Origin: Apostichopus japonicus
Taxonomy: Eukaryota; Echinodermata; Holothuroidea; Aspidochirotida; Stichopodidae
Reading direction: 5' to 3'
DNA length: 64,000 nucleotides
Assembly (NCBI RefSeq): GCF_037975245.1
Contig: NC_092569.1
Coordinates: 24,287,168-24,351,167 of the forward strand
Part shown: positions 36,505-50,800 of the stretch, in pieces
Layout: each line of letters begins with the position of its first letter
Numbering within the stretch: the first letter of the stretch is position 1
Program-made: the position numbers and the translations under genes
The notes under the pieces: model-generated
What the model saw: the letters and a program-made list of their open reading frames with translations, nothing else
Database searches by the model: none
Told to the model about the DNA's origin: nothing

Positions 36505-36650
36505 TCTACCCATCTACACCCATCCATCCATCCATCCAATTATCCATCCAATTATCCATCCATCCATCCATTCATCCACCCACCCATCCACCCGCCCACC
36601 CACCCAACCACCCGTCCATCCATCCGTCCTTCCATCCATCTGTCGTTTTG
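36505..36650 (+). repeat. CCAT/CCAC microsatellite replacing LINE sequence
   Basis: Degenerate CCATCCATCCAC tandem repeats. On the left they abut LINE ORF1; on the right they abut sequence matching about 61340 of copy 2, so some 2.3 kb present in copy 2 is absent here. Confidence 0.8.
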
Positions 36651-36912
36651 CCTTAACGTTATATATGCGCAGTATGTGCGTTTTTTTTTTTAAATGTCCA
36701 CATCCCGTCCCTGCCTAACTATAGGACAAGGTTGTATTTAAAGTGGTTTGATATTGGAATATTATAGCAATACGTTTCCAATTGGTCCAAATTAATGTTA
36801 TATATTGCAATGAAATGTTTCCACAATGAAAGGTTTTGCTTATTTGTTCAAGAAATAAAATAATGAACACGTGTTAATACAACTTGTTATTAACATTTAT
36901 TAAGTAGTTTTA

Positions 36913-37035
36913 CTAGTGTATTGTAACAAATATAATGTATCCATTATTACCATAACCATTACAACCACCGTCACACGAAGGGCCTTTGTTATGTCGTCGA
37001 GTATACAGAGAGCATTCATCAGATGAGCTATCAAT
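36913..37035 (-). CDS. Cys/Gly-rich terminal exon, copy 1
   Basis: Acceptor GTTTCTAG, 40 codons in phase 0 then stop. It encodes IDSSSDECSLY and later CDGGCNGYGNNGYIIF. The paralog 61826-61945 keeps the frame through a 3-nt indel and shares the stop, which supports coding. Phase 0 entry does not fit the lectin linker exons (phase 1), so it belongs to another gene or splice form. Unrecognised family. Confidence 0.5.
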   Translation of the reverse strand: MDSSSDECSLYTRRHNKGPSCDGGCNGYGNNGYIIFVTIH

Positions 37036-37899
37036 CTAGAAACGATAAACATATTTAGCATGCAAGAGATCGATAATGGCTACCCTATGTTCCCGATTTT
37101 CCCCGATTTAGGTAATATCTTTTAAATGTTAGGGTTCTTTGGACAGCTCATGCAGGTAGTTTCCTATCGAAGACCCAAACGCAGTCACCTCTCACGTTTG
37201 AACAAAACGAATTTGTAAATAAATTTCCTTGGTTTTCTCAACAAATTTCGGGAACATCCTAAGCTGGTTTAAAGGTATATAGTTAAGACTATACAGTTGC
37301 ACCCTTCCCGCCTTTCTGTGCTTTTATTTGCGCCGTTCTCTTCAGAAAATGTTACAAGAAATATTTGTCATTACAAGATGCATTTAATCATAAATAATCA
37401 TTTCTTGCGATCTCATAATTGCATTTACGTTTTCACTGAGTGATGTCACATACATGCTTTAGTAATACGTTGTTTGGCAAAAATGTACTGCATAGCCAAA
37501 GTATATAACTTCGTAAGTAATAATTAGTGCCACCACGTAGCAAAAACCTTTTTAATTTTGTGGTAGCACACTTGCTTGCAAATTGTTCGATTAGTATAGC
37601 TCCCGAGGCATCATTGTTCTTTAACGAATATATCATTTACAAAACAAGAGCTACGGGGTTGGCGAGGATTTTTTTCGAACATATAGATTGGTCATTGCAT
37701 TTTCATGAAATCGTAAAAACTAATGATTTGCACACTTAGTACTATAACATTTTGACAAATCTAACGTAAAGCATATCTGTTAATATGAAAAACTGGGCAA
37801 ACCGAACAACAATACAACCAGTAGCTACTTCTGTGTATTTTAAGCAAATGAGAATATCAATGGTACATTGAAAAATAACATGAAAAGATTGAAGAACTT
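37036..37899. other. Non-coding, partly duplicated (blocks D and E)
   Basis: About 37036-37270 matches 61946-62190, and 37612-37899 matches 62700-63000. No supported gene. Confidence 0.5.
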
Positions 37900-38620
37900 T
37901 TCTATCCCTAATATATTAAATTCATAATAATCTAGCATTAATAAGAACAAAAAACGTCAGTTGTTGACTTTAAGGCAAACATCATAAAAAGCACACAACA
38001 AAGCAATATGTATAGGCATAATATCTTAACAAATAACATGAATATATTGAAGAGGTTGTCTATCTCTCTTATATAAAATTCATACAAACTCTAGCATTAA
38101 TAAGAAAAAACACGTCAGTTGTTGATTTTAAGGCAAACATCATAAAAAGCACACAACAAAGCAATATGTATAGGCATAATATCTTAACAAATAACATGAA
38201 TATATTGAAGAGGTTGTCTATCTCTCTTATATAAAATTCATACAAACTCTAGCATTAATAAGAACAAACACGTCAGTTGTTGATTTTAAGGCAAACATCA
38301 TAAAAAGCACACAACAAAGCAATATGTATAGGCATAATATCTTAACAAATAACATGAATATATTGAAGAGGTTGTCTATCTCTCTTATATAAAATTCATA
38401 CAAACTCTAGCATTAATAAGAAAAAACACGTCAGTTGTTGATTTTAAGGCAAACATCATAAAAAGCACACAACAAAGCAATATGTATAGGCATAATATCT
38501 TAACAAATAACATGAATATATTGAAGAGGTTGTCTATCTATCTTATATAAAATACATACAAACTCTAGCATTAATAAGAAAAAACACGTCAGTTTTTTTT
38601 ATTTTAAGGCAAACATCATA
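37900..38620. repeat. 158-bp minisatellite, about 4.5 units
   Basis: The unit boundary word AACATGAATATATTGAAGAG recurs at 38035, 38193, 38351 and 38509, a period of exactly 158 bp, with few changes. Related arrays lie at 47990-48560 and 62990-63400, each in the flank of a lectin copy. Confidence 0.9.
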
Positions 38621-38791
38621 TAACTTGATCAGTGATCGATTAGGGTGAATGAATACCCGCACTGCAGGCCAATTGTTCCTAAAGTTGAATTATAATTAAC
38701 ACACGAGGCTACATATTGGCGGTATATATAAAACCCGTTTCATTAGCTCGTTGACCATGATTGACTCTTACAGTACACTTAGTGAAAACAG

Positions 38792-38849
<58 letters not shown>

Positions 38850-39399
38850 ACATCTAACATAATATCTTCTGTGATTCAAGCTTGTTCATAAAACTAAAAG
38901 GTTAGAAGGTAAAGAGATTTTCAGAATTGACACGAATAGTAACACACTTTGGTCGCTTTAGGTCAATTGATATTAACAAACTGTAATGGAGAGATAGAAA
39001 AATCTTACCAGGTGCGGTTCCATGATGTCTCCCCTCCCCCCCCCCCCCCTTCGACCCTACCAACTACCCACCAAGTAGTTATTGGCACAAGTTAGCATTT
39101 AGACTACATTTTAAGCCTACCTTAGAGGCTTAATATGCTACAGCATTCACTTTTTGATGAATTATATTGTATTATTTTTTTTACGCGAAACAGTGCCCCT
39201 AGACCATACTACTTAAGAGTCGTCTGAAAAGACATCAGGATGAAACTATTCATTTCCTGGATCCTCCCCTTGCTTCAACTACCGATATTTTTTCTACAGC
39301 ATTCAGAGCGATACAAATGAGCATGTTTTATTTTCCTAATTTTGTTACACGGCTTAATCTTTCACAGTCGGTTTTGAGTTCTTGTCTGCTCATATGCAA
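38621..39399. other. 3' flank of the lectin gene
   Basis: Contains a TA microsatellite (38792-38847) and a C run near 39045. 38880-39330 matches 48770-49310. No coding region recognised. Confidence 0.5.
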
Positions 39400-39797
39400 C
39401 TAGTATTCGTATTCGCAGATATAACCATATAACATGGAGCAAGGATGGTCGCGCCATTTAATACCATCCGATTGCTTACTTATTCTATAACATCCGTTTT
39501 TGTCGTTAAAGCTATATTCCCCAAAATTGTAGAAGACTTCACGAGTTCCGTCATCCCAGTGTAAGTTCTGTTCTAATCCTTTTAATCCAATCCAATATTG
39601 GTGCTGATCTGAATGGATCAAGCTGTTTATGAAGTTGTTTTCTTCTTCACTCTCAATGAATACCAGATGAGACGAAGATCTTTCGCAGGTTTGTTGAGCG
39701 GTTGTGCGATTTAGGGTATGGATGTGTACAACCTTGTAGTAGGAACCTACAAACGACTCTCCAAACCCTGTTGGACGTTCTATAAGACAAGAAGACC
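39400..39797 (-). CDS. C-type lectin domain exon
   Basis: A 131-residue domain ending in a stop codon. Hallmarks: SSCLIERPTGFGESFVGSYY, a central TCERSSSHLVFIESEEE, the WIGLKG motif, LHWDDGT, NGCYRI, and the terminal WRDHPCSMLYGYICEYEY. Four canonical domain cysteines are present, plus an extra N-terminal one as in long-form domains. The Ca-binding EPN/QPD plus WND signature is absent (WRD at the WND position), so classical Ca-dependent sugar binding is uncertain. Confidence 0.9.
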
Positions 39798-42700
39798 CTA
39801 TTGAAAGTTACGGTGTTCCATTCTTACCCTTATTACACATTTCAGAATACATTGGTCGGATCTGATCACGCAACTACGATCAACTTCTTATTGTAAACGC
39901 TCGTGTACTAATACATTTCGGGGTGAGGATCTGAGCCCGGAACGGCGATCAAAATAACATTTTTTTCAAACGTGAACATGGCCAATAATAGTGACACTGT
40001 GGGAATCATCATGCATGATTTATAATACATTTTCATTTGTTTCATAGATTTATTTACATTTACATTAATTTGCATGATCTTATGAACATTAAGAATGAAC
40101 AAACAAAGACACATTTCACTTATTAAAGCAATGTGATCGAGAACATTTTAATTGGCCATTGTTGATTAGAATAGAATATCTTGCAGATGTGCCAGCTCTT
40201 CTTAACACAAACAATAATATTCTAACTTTTATGTAGGTAAGCTATAGATCATGGCAATAGGTAAAGAAACACGTACTAACACATGTTACCAATCAATATC
40301 GGTAACATGATCAACTACTTGTTCCTTTACCTATTGTCATTATCTAGATATTGACAAATGAGAAGAGAAAAGTTTAGCGAAAGATCTAATTAAAAGGAAA
40401 ACATTTTGAAGACACTTAACACATCTCACGGGTTTCGAAACAACTTTGTTCGAAGTTTACGCCATGACTTTCTTTAATGCTCGATTGTCGCTAAATATTT
40501 TGTTTTTCTTTTCACATTTTCATTGTAAAAATAAACACTGTTATTGCTGTTATTGATGTAGGTATAAGGTAATTTTAAAAGCTTGTTTAAAGAATCAACA
40601 ACCATCACCTACTCTGTCCGTATTAAATCAAATTTACCATGCTATTTTACCATCCTTTGTAGTGTAAATTTCTGGTACCTCCCTGCGGCAGCAGTGTTTG
40701 ACTTGTGGTCAACAATAAGTACCGTATTGAAACAGAATAAATTGAACCGAATTGCATTTGGTTTTGTGGATATTAATTAACATGAACTAACCAAAATGAA
40801 CAAATATCTTACCGTCCTTTGTAGAGGGTACTTCCGGTTCCTTCTCCTTTGTGGTGGCAGTCATTGACGTGGGGTCAACCGGACTGTTGTCACCCATCTT
40901 ACTTGAACCAGGTCCACTAGAAACTATAATGTGTGTTTCATGAAAGAAAGTAGAGTAATAGAAATAGTATTCCAGACATTCTTTGTCTTATCTAATGTCT
41001 TTACTAAGAATGTTCTATGGTAGGGTAACCCTGATTTAGGTTCCTTTTGTTTTTTGATTTGCTAAAAGAAAAATAATTCTAAGCTCTTTTTTGTCATAAA
41101 ATACGGACCGGAAACTAAAATGCAGGGATACCCTCTTTGTCCGACGTCGGCTTGACGTTTTGCCGGTCACTGATATAGTAATACAGAGCTCAGTCGGTGC
41201 TTTCGTCCCCCCCCCCCCAAACCTTCGTCCGTCTCGATATCAGAAACTTTTAGAATTTGATAACAAGTGTATGTGTGTCGTCATCTTAAACTTGCTCAAG
41301 AGTGTTGCATCTGTGAATATTTAACACATGGTATTTTCTAAACAGATTGAAACAATTATTATCCGGGAGTGAGGGGGGGGGGGGGGTGGTAGGGTGAAGG
41401 AAGGAATAACGTCTTGATCATTTAATATCCATGCATGTATATCAATATGCTTCTGATGGTCTGTAGGCTTATTTCTTTTTTAAGTGCTTTAACTTACCCA
41501 AATTGTATTTTGTTTTGTGGTGGTGGGAGATATTAATAGAAATGAAGTAAACAAATCAACAAACGAGCTTACCATCCTTTGTAGTGGATATTTCCAGTTC
41601 CTTCTCCTTTGTGGTGGCAGTGATTGACGTGGGGTCAACCGGACTGTTGACACCACCATTACTTGAACCAGGTCCACTGGAAACTAGAATGCGTTTTTCA
41701 TGGAAGAAAGCAGTGAAATAGAAATAGTATTCCAAATATTCTTTGTTTCATCTAATGTCTTTACTAAGAATGTTCTATGGTAGGATAACCCTGACTAAGG
41801 TTCTTTTTTTTTCTGATTTTCTTAAAGAAAAAAAATTCTAAGCTCTCTTTTGTCTTAAAATACGGACCGGAAGCTAAAATGCAGGGACACCCTCCTTGGT
41901 TCGAGGTCGGCTTGACGTTTTGCCCGTCACTGATATAGTAATATAGGGCTGAGTCGGTGCTTTTGCCTACCCCCCCCTCAATCTTCTTCCGTCTCGATAT
42001 AAGAACACATTTATAATTCGATAACAAGTGTATGTGTGTCGTCATCTTAAACTTGCTCAAGAGTGTTGCATCTGTGAATATTCAACACATGGTATTTTCC
42101 AAACAGATTGAAACAATTATTATCCGGGGGAGTGGGGGGGGGGTAGGGTGAAGGAAGGAATAACGTCTTGATCATTTAATATCCATGCATGTATATCAAT
42201 ATGCGTCTGATGGTCTGTAGGCTTATTTCTTCTTTAAGTGCTTTAACTTACCCAAATTGCATTTTGTTTTGTGGAGGTGGGAGATATTAATAGAAATGAA
42301 GTAAACAAATCAACAAACTAGCTTACCATCCTTTGTAGTGGACACTTCCGGTTCCTTCTCCTTTGTGGTGGCAATGATTGACGTGGGGTCAACTGCACTG
42401 TTGTCACCCCCATTACTTGAACCAGGTCCACTAGAAACTATCATGTGTGTTTCATGGAAGAAAGTAGAGTAATATAAATAGTATTCCAAACATTCTTCGT
42501 CTGATCTAATGTCTTTACTAAGAATGTTCTATGGTAGGATAACCCTGACTGAGCTTCCTTTTTTTTTGATTGCTAAAAGAAAAGCAATTCTAAGCTCTTT
42601 TTTGTCAAAAAATACGGACCGGAAACTAAAATGCAGGGATACCCTCTTTGGTCTGACGTCGGCTTGACGTTGTGCCGGTCACTGATATAACAATACATGG

Positions 42701-44755
42701 CTCAGTCGGTGCTTTCGCCCCCCCCCCAACCTCCTCCGTCCGTCTCGATATCAGAAAATATTAGTTTTTGATAACAAGTGTATGTGTGTCGTCATCTTAA
42801 ACTTGCTCAAGAGTGTTGCATCTGTGAATATTCAACACATGGTATTTTCTAAAGAGATGGAAACAATTATTATCCGGGGGAGTGGGGTGGGGGGGGGGGT
42901 GTGAGGGTGAATGAAGGAATAAAGTCTTGATTATTTAATAACCATGCATGTATACCAATATGCTTCTGATGGTCTCTAGGCTTATTTCTTCTTTAAGTGC
43001 TTTTAACTTACCCAAATTGCATTTTGTTTTGTTTTGTGGGGGTGGGAGATATGAATATAAATGAACTAAACAAATCAACAAACTAGCTTACCATCCTTTG
43101 TAGTGGACACTTCCGGTTCCTTCTCCTTTGTGGTGGCAGTCATTGACGTGGGGTCAACTGCACTATTGTCACCCCCATTACTTGATCCTGGTCCACTGGA
43201 AACTAGAATGTGTGTTTCATGGAAGAAAGCAGTGAAAACAGAATTAATATTCCAAACGTTATTTGTTTCATGTTAGGATACCATTGCTTTAAGTTACTAA
43301 TTATAGTGTAGCATCAGCTGTTTTATAGTATGATATATGAATATTTAACACATGACATTTTCTAAACAGATTGAAACAATTATTATCCGTGGGGGGGGGG
43401 GGGAATAACGTCTTTTATCATTTAAAAACCATGCATATACATCAATATGCTTCTGATGGTCTTTAAGCTTATTTCTTCTTGAAGTGCTTTAAATTACCCA
43501 AATTGCATTTTGTTTTGTAGGGGTTGGGGATATTAGTATAAATAAACTAACCAATCAATAAACTAGCTTACCATAATTATGGTATGTCCATAATCCTACT
43601 ACTTCTTATATCCAAACTAAGCTCGTATTAAACATTAATACCAACAATTATTTCGGCTTGGGCTATATGTCTTATGTAAGCGTTGCACAAAGTATGTAGT
43701 AACTCCTTGACAAATCAATAAAAGATAAATCTCTGTTCGATTTCTCGTTTTAATTTCAAATATTCAGTTTCTTATAGCCCTAGTAACTAAAGACAATACT
43801 AAGAATAGTCCTATGTATAATGCCTTAACGGAGAAGCAATACAAAGCAGAATCACCGGTCGATATGAAGAGGTACTTGATAAACAGCTTCCCAAACAGAC
43901 AGAGCAAATAATGATTCCATTCAGTTTAATCCCTTCTTACACAAGCAGGAAATGAGGGAGAGGATTGAATTGGCGGAGGGGTCTACAACATTCGTTGGAG
44001 CAGTATGATATATGATTTTGCTTTGAAGGGACAAACCAAAATGTTTTCTCAAAGCTTCCGAAAGAATTTATCCTTTGTGCTGTGCTTTTAGGCCTAAGCT
44101 TGATTTTTTTTATGGCCTATGCTTGATTTCATTATTATTATTTATACAATGTTTTTTTTTGTAAAAGAGATGGGTTTGAAAAATGCAGAAATTAAAATAT
44201 TGAAGGAGTTAGTAATGACCAGATGAAGCCTAACGAGAGATGGCGGGTCAACAGATCAGGGGTTCGGAATGAACCCGGAGTTGTTGTTTTGTTTTTTGGT
44301 CGAGAAAGACTGTTATTGAAGAACCTAGTATCACGCCAATTTGGTGATTGCTTGCCATGTGTTTCACAGCGCAAAATAGTTAAGAGAGCTAAAACAAGGA
44401 ATTGACAAACCTCAAGACTTCCTAACAAAGCCGGAAAAACACATTGATAACGCATCAAAGTATCTCTTTCGAGATCCATCATTATATGATTCACGAATGA
44501 TTTCGAGTTGGCTAGCATCATGATTGATCTCTAGAGTGAGGCAAAATATGTCACAAATACAGAACTAGCATTGTTCGATACAGGTGACAAACGCCCAAGG
44601 ATGAATGGCGACCTTCCTACTGATTTCGAACCTCTGGACATACAATCAGCGTCCATGGCCTAGTTGGTTAGGGTGTCCTTATATACAGCCGGGGGGCTTG
44701 GGTTCGAATCCCGCTGGAAGCTGGAGGTGTTTCACTGTTCTGGATTTTTCAACTC

Positions 44756-44808
<53 letters not shown>

Positions 44809-47800
44809 TTATTTATTTATTTATTTATTTCGCTTATTTACGCTTTTTCGCTTTTTATTTATCCAATCGAATATGCATGCTGCCAAACAATATTTTCAAG
44901 AAAGTCATAACTTGAGATAGGAATACACTAGAGAGCTTCCCATAGCTTGATTTTGTTCAGAAAACAGCATCCATCAATAACAACCTCTTTCTGAGGGGTT
45001 CATGTGGACATTTTGTTTTGTTCTAAAGATTGCATTCAAAAGATGATCGTTTTATTACCTTTCGACCCCTCTTTTCAAAAAATATCGTTAGACCAGCAAA
45101 AGCCTTCAAGCAACTAAACATATTAGTTCCAACTAGTTAAGACATGGAAAGACTCAAATCAGGAGCCTCAAGACATATGTAGATAAATGGATCTGTACGT
45201 GTGGGATATATCTCCAAAAAGCTGAATGCTTCGATTCCATAAAAGGAAACTGTCGTACTTTCTGGCATATTATAAAATATGTACGAGGTCCAAATAAAGA
45301 TGGCCACATTGTGCGTATTGATAGCGATTACGGGTATGAATAAACTAAACTCTAGTTTGACGTTTCAATGACTCTGTAAGTATATATCCCATTATGTTTA
45401 CCTAAAATGAACAGTGATTGTCCTAAATAAGCTGTTAATCTGGTAACTCGTCAATTACGAAAGGACAAAAGAGTTGCTGCTTGTGGATCGGACAATATCC
45501 CTTGTGCGTATTAAGAATTTTCCCCCATATACACATCAAATTTCCAGGAAAGCTTACAAAATAGTGATATCCCTAGCCTGTGGAAAACGGCATTGAAATT
45601 CCCTGTTCCAAATTTCAAGTGAATAATCCCAAACATGTAAATGATTTTAGACCAATTGATTTAGCCCTTATTGTATTTAACAGTATGAAAAAGCTTCTGC
45701 TGCCAGAGTTGATGGATAGGTATTGATCAGTATTGGGATAAACGTCAATTTGCTTACAGAAAGGTGTCTTGTCCCTGTGCTTGTACGTATCCATAAAGTT
45801 GTATCACAATTGAATAGTAAGCAAACCACTTTGCCAAAGGTGCTTTCACTGGATTTGTCAAATGCCTTCAATACGATCCTACTGAATCAGTTAATTAAAG
45901 ATTTATCTGGATTTATTACTGAGTCATGGCTATTACATTGGCTATAGCTTATTTCCTAACGGGATGGTCACGACAAGTTAAATTGGAGAAAGGGCTATCA
46001 GATATGCCTGAAATAAAAGTTGGTACGCCTCAGGGGGGGGGGGGGTCCATTGTCTGCTCTACTGTTTGCTTTATATACGGACGAAATTAAATCTAACGAT
46101 CATCTTAGTCACAAAATATGCTGATGACACTGCATGATCATACAAAAAAGTTTATTTTTATGAGCTTAAGTCAAGTGCTACCAAGGAGGCTTTTACGAAT
46201 ATGAAGTATATGAATATGAAGCGGAAATAAAATTGAACATATAATTTTGGAGTTATTTTTATTTATTTTCATAATCTTGAATTTGAGAGTTTCTTCTGTA
46301 AACCAAAAATATTCAAAGATAATCCTTCAAGTACACTCCTTACGTTTAAGACCGTTCAGAGAACTTTGTCTTTAATGACTCCAGTACATGACCCTTTTTT
46401 ACAAAATCTGCATTTGTCTCTGTTCATCCCCTGCCTAAATCAGAATGCACCGTTTAAACTGTTATTTTTGAGGGGGTGGGGAGGGGACCTGGGCGGGGAT
46501 TTGGAGTTTGCTCCTCCACCTATCGTTGAGTTCATGTGCCCACCAATGGTAAGTGTGTCATGATTGAACCCGAATCAACGCGACTAGTTTTATTCTTGGG
46601 GATTGGCTACCTGCTACATATGCATTCGCCCAAGCCTGCTGTCATTATTGTCGCATCTTTCGAGTTTTATGGAGACGCTTACGCACTCCATGTTACAGTG
46701 AGATGTATATATATTTAATGAGTCGGGTAGGAGACACATATAGGGAGAGAGGGCATAGGACGTAGCTACACATAGTCTGATATTTCTATCCGACCAATTA
46801 TAGTTATACTTCCACCGGTATCGTGTAGCTATTTCAATTCCGAATTTCGATTTCGGAAAAGGGTCGTTGCATTGTTGATGTCCGTTCGGTATTTTGTGCC
46901 GCATTGTCTTTCAGATGCCTGCCTCAGTAAAGCAGCACGTGTACAGACTATGTGAAGTAGTTCAACAAGAGCGTACCGATTTCTAAACTTAGTGGTTCAT
47001 AATAATGACATACTTATACGGAAGAACTGAAATTATCAAGAGTTGTAGAAAAGTCAGTGGCTGAACATAATTAAAATAATGGATTTCTTCCCAGCTAAAG
47101 CTTATTAGTTATAGGCCATAAGTTCCGAGCGGGTTCTATGAAAACTATTGCACAAAATATTGCCATGACATACTGTTATTTGCGTGCAAAAAAAAAAACA
47201 TAAACCAGCATGCATATTTACTCATAGACATTTTCGTGAGACATCACAAGTAGGTGTACATGAATGTTGTAAAGTTGAACAGTTATGTTAGTTGTAACAA
47301 GAGGCCATGATTTGACTGAATTTTGAACATCAACCCAGTCGATTCGACGTGAGCCCCCCATTGCTGCTTAACATGGATTATAAAAGTCAGTCTTTTTGTA
47401 TAGCAACTGGGCGAGATATGAATCGTTTGTTCTATTATCAAACCGAGATTCTGTTCATACAAAAGTTACTTTTACATACATTTCTTCGTTTATGTAGCTG
47501 ACATACATATTTTGCTGACATCGGCGAATGAAACTGTTGAGGTGAGGACAGGAATGGGAGGTGAGGAAGGGGTGAAACTTAGGATTAGACTCACTTCATT
47601 ACAGACTATGGATGAAATATGCACGTTGTTATTCGATTCAACGACACATGGCGCGTTATACCCCCCCCCCCCCACCTCACCCTCTCTAATTAACTCGCCC
47701 TCTTTCCTACCTTTCATCGGACAATAGCTTACATAACTAAAACAAAATGATCATTTTCGAAAGCGGTTAAAGGTTTACAGAGACCTATGAACACCATTGT

Positions 47801-50800
47801 CATAATCACTCTATTAGGCATTACAAGCATGAACATAGTTGCAACCCGCATCAAAATCCAACAAAGATTGACCATTTCACAAGTCTTTTCTCAATTCTAG
47901 GTTAATGTATGTGTAAACATTAGCTAATGATGCGCATTGATAATTTACAGGGAGTGACTGACTAATTTTATGTTAGTTATATCTTTGAGCTTGAGCTTGT
48001 CTATCTCTAAGTTATTAAATTCATAATAATCTAGCATTAATAAGAAGGGATAAAAAAACACGTCGGTGCTTGACTTCGGGGAAACATACAAATCACACAA
48101 CAAAGCTTTATGAATAGGCATAAGAACTTAACAAAAATATGAATAGATTGAAGAACTTGTCTATCTCTAAGTTATTAAATTCATAATAATCTAGCATTAA
48201 TAAGAAGGGATAAAAAACACGTCGGTTCTTGACTTCGGGGAAACATAATACCAATCACACAACAAAGCTTTATGAATAGGCCTATGAACTAATAAAACAA
48301 AAATATGAATAGATTGAAGAGCTTGTCTATCTCTAAGTTATTAAATTCATAATAATCTAGCATTAATAACAAGGGATAAAAACACGTCGGTTCTTGACGT
48401 CAGGCAAACATAATACAAATCACACAACAAAACTTTTGAATAGGCCTAAGAACTTAACAAAAACATGAATAGAATGGAGAGCTTGTCTATCTCTAATATA
48501 TTAATAGGTAAAAATAAAATAAAGCAATAATAAGAAAAAACACGTCAGTATAAGGCAAATATCATATATCTTAATCTGCGATCGATGAGGATGAATTAAT
48601 ACATGCACTGCATACGGGGAAAATAACGTTAACACACGAGGCTCCATAATGGTAGTATATACAACAGGTTTCATCATCTTGTATTCGCTTTATTAACTCT
48701 AACACTAAATTAAGTGAAAACAGTCATAGATATCTACAGCTGACATAATATATTATGTGATTCAAGCATGTTCATTAAACTAAAAGGTTAGAAGGTAAAG
48801 AGATTTGCAGAATTGCTACGATTAATAATACAGTTGCTTCGCTATAGATAAATTGATATTAATAAGCTATAAGGGAAAGATAGATAACTCTAACCAGGTG
48901 CGGATCCATGCTGGTTGTGTACGCCCTCCTCCTCCTACTCCTCCTCCCATCTCCTTCGCCTCTCTTCCCAACTTTCCATCAAAGCTCAAAAATTATTATC
49001 AGCAGTGTTTGCGAATATACCAAATTGTATGCTTAATATGCATTATAATTATGCCTCAGAATGTATCATTTGATATCTAACATTGTAGTGTTTCTTTTTT
49101 TCTGAGAGAGTAACCCTTGAACCTATTACTTGAAGCCCCCTACTACGAGTCATCTGAAAGACCCTATCCCAGACCCACTCTTTACGTAGTTCTGGATCCT
49201 CCCATGCTTTCAAATACCGTATTATTTCTGCAACATTTTGAGATTTTAAATTTTAAAGCGGTACAAATGAGGGGTAGCTGGGGCGAAGTGCCTGGTTTAT
49301 GCGTACCATTTCTTTACCCATATATAACGTAATACTGGGTATTTGGACCTAAGGGTGAGACAGTTTGGTCTTGAAAGAAATATTAAATACTTATCTTGAA
49401 ACGTCGTATTTTTTTCGAAAAGCCTTTAATTTACGTAAATAGAAAAAGAAGAGATTTGATTTAGTTATTGTTTTGCTGTTATTGTAGATTTGATATAGAA
49501 GTCAAAATTAAATGGAAAGAGAGAAACATTAAATGACTACTGTGGATTTCTGGATCTTTATTTGGCAAAAAATACTTAACTCAGTCAAAGACTAATTTCA
49601 ATGATAAAATTCAAAGAATTTTTGTTTACGAATCTTACTTTTGAGTGTTGTTGATTCATCTTCTTCCAGTTTCACTCCTCCAAATGTGATAATGTCGCAA
49701 TTGTCTCCCTCTTTGATCCATTCACTCTTCCCCTCCTTGTTGACAATTGTTTTGTAGTAGCAAGGCTTTTTTCCTGCAAAGTAAATATTCAAGTTTTAAT
49801 TTTGAACTAATTTTTTTACATGAATGTGACTAGGGAATGTATCAATAATAGAAGCAAAACGCTGTTACGTTTTGATTATAATATTTAGAAATGAAAAAAA
49901 AATATATCAAATTGTCCTAAATGATTACTAACTAAGAAATTTACATTGCGAAACATATTTTTTCCTTACAAATGAGTATAACAAAACGTCTGTTCTAACT
50001 ATAATTCGAGTATCCTTACACATTTGAATATAGTAATGGTTTATAAGTTTGTAATACTTATTTTCATGAGGCAGAACCAGGATTTGAAAAAGGAATGTCG
50101 TTGACTCCCTGACTGTCTCCCCCTGAAAAATTAGTTACATGAAGTTGTGGATTCTGAATCATGTATATATTGTAACGTTTACTCAGACTAAAATACCGGG
50201 GCGCCTAAATATTCCCTACTGAGGACTGGTGATTGTATGGAAACAAATGCGGCTTGGATGGTTTTGTGTTAGTAGCGACGAGCCTTGAACCTCGCCATCA
50301 CATACAGAGAATATAACACACTGATAAACGAGTAAAGAACAAACCCTGAGATTTCGTAATCTATTACTACAATCAGACAAAAAACATCGGCAGGAAGCCC
50401 TCAAATTTAAATAGAAAAACTTGTACTTAAACGGAAATGGTTACAATCGAGTTCTCATTACCGAAGTAGAGTCATAAAACGATACGCACACACGTGTATA
50501 AAAGACTAATATGAAACAGATACAAATACGACCACAGTGATTGGAGCCAGAGCTACTATCGAACCGAACGATACAGAATAGGGGCAAAGACTGACTTACC
50601 AGTCTCGAGATCTGATCCACCTGGGGGTTAAGGGTTGTACACCAACACATCCCTCTGTATTTGCATTTGTAGATGTTTATGCCATGGTTAATGTCATTAA
50701 GCATATACAGCCTATATTTAATGCGAGTCTATATATGATCATTCATTGCTAAGAAATCGTGTTGAACCTTCTGTCTCAGCGATACGATTTCATTACTTGT

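Larger units (their letters stand above)
40813..43580. repeat. Tandem array of about 760-bp units, each with one linker exon
   Basis: Four complete units (starts at 40813, 41573, 42327, 43092) and a truncated fifth share exon, splice sites and intron sequence, including a G run and the phrase GTCGTCATCTTAAACTTGC. Unit spacing is 754-765 bp. Confidence 0.9.

Noticed and set aside
36367-36718. Reading frames rich in His-Pro-Ser from CCAT arrays
   Set aside because: Simple-sequence translation in all frames; not coding. The same holds for 62240-62482.
44192-44521. 109-codon frame shared with 52480-53016
   Set aside because: Similarity is due to a dispersed repeat present in both places; no known domain and no codon-level evidence of coding.
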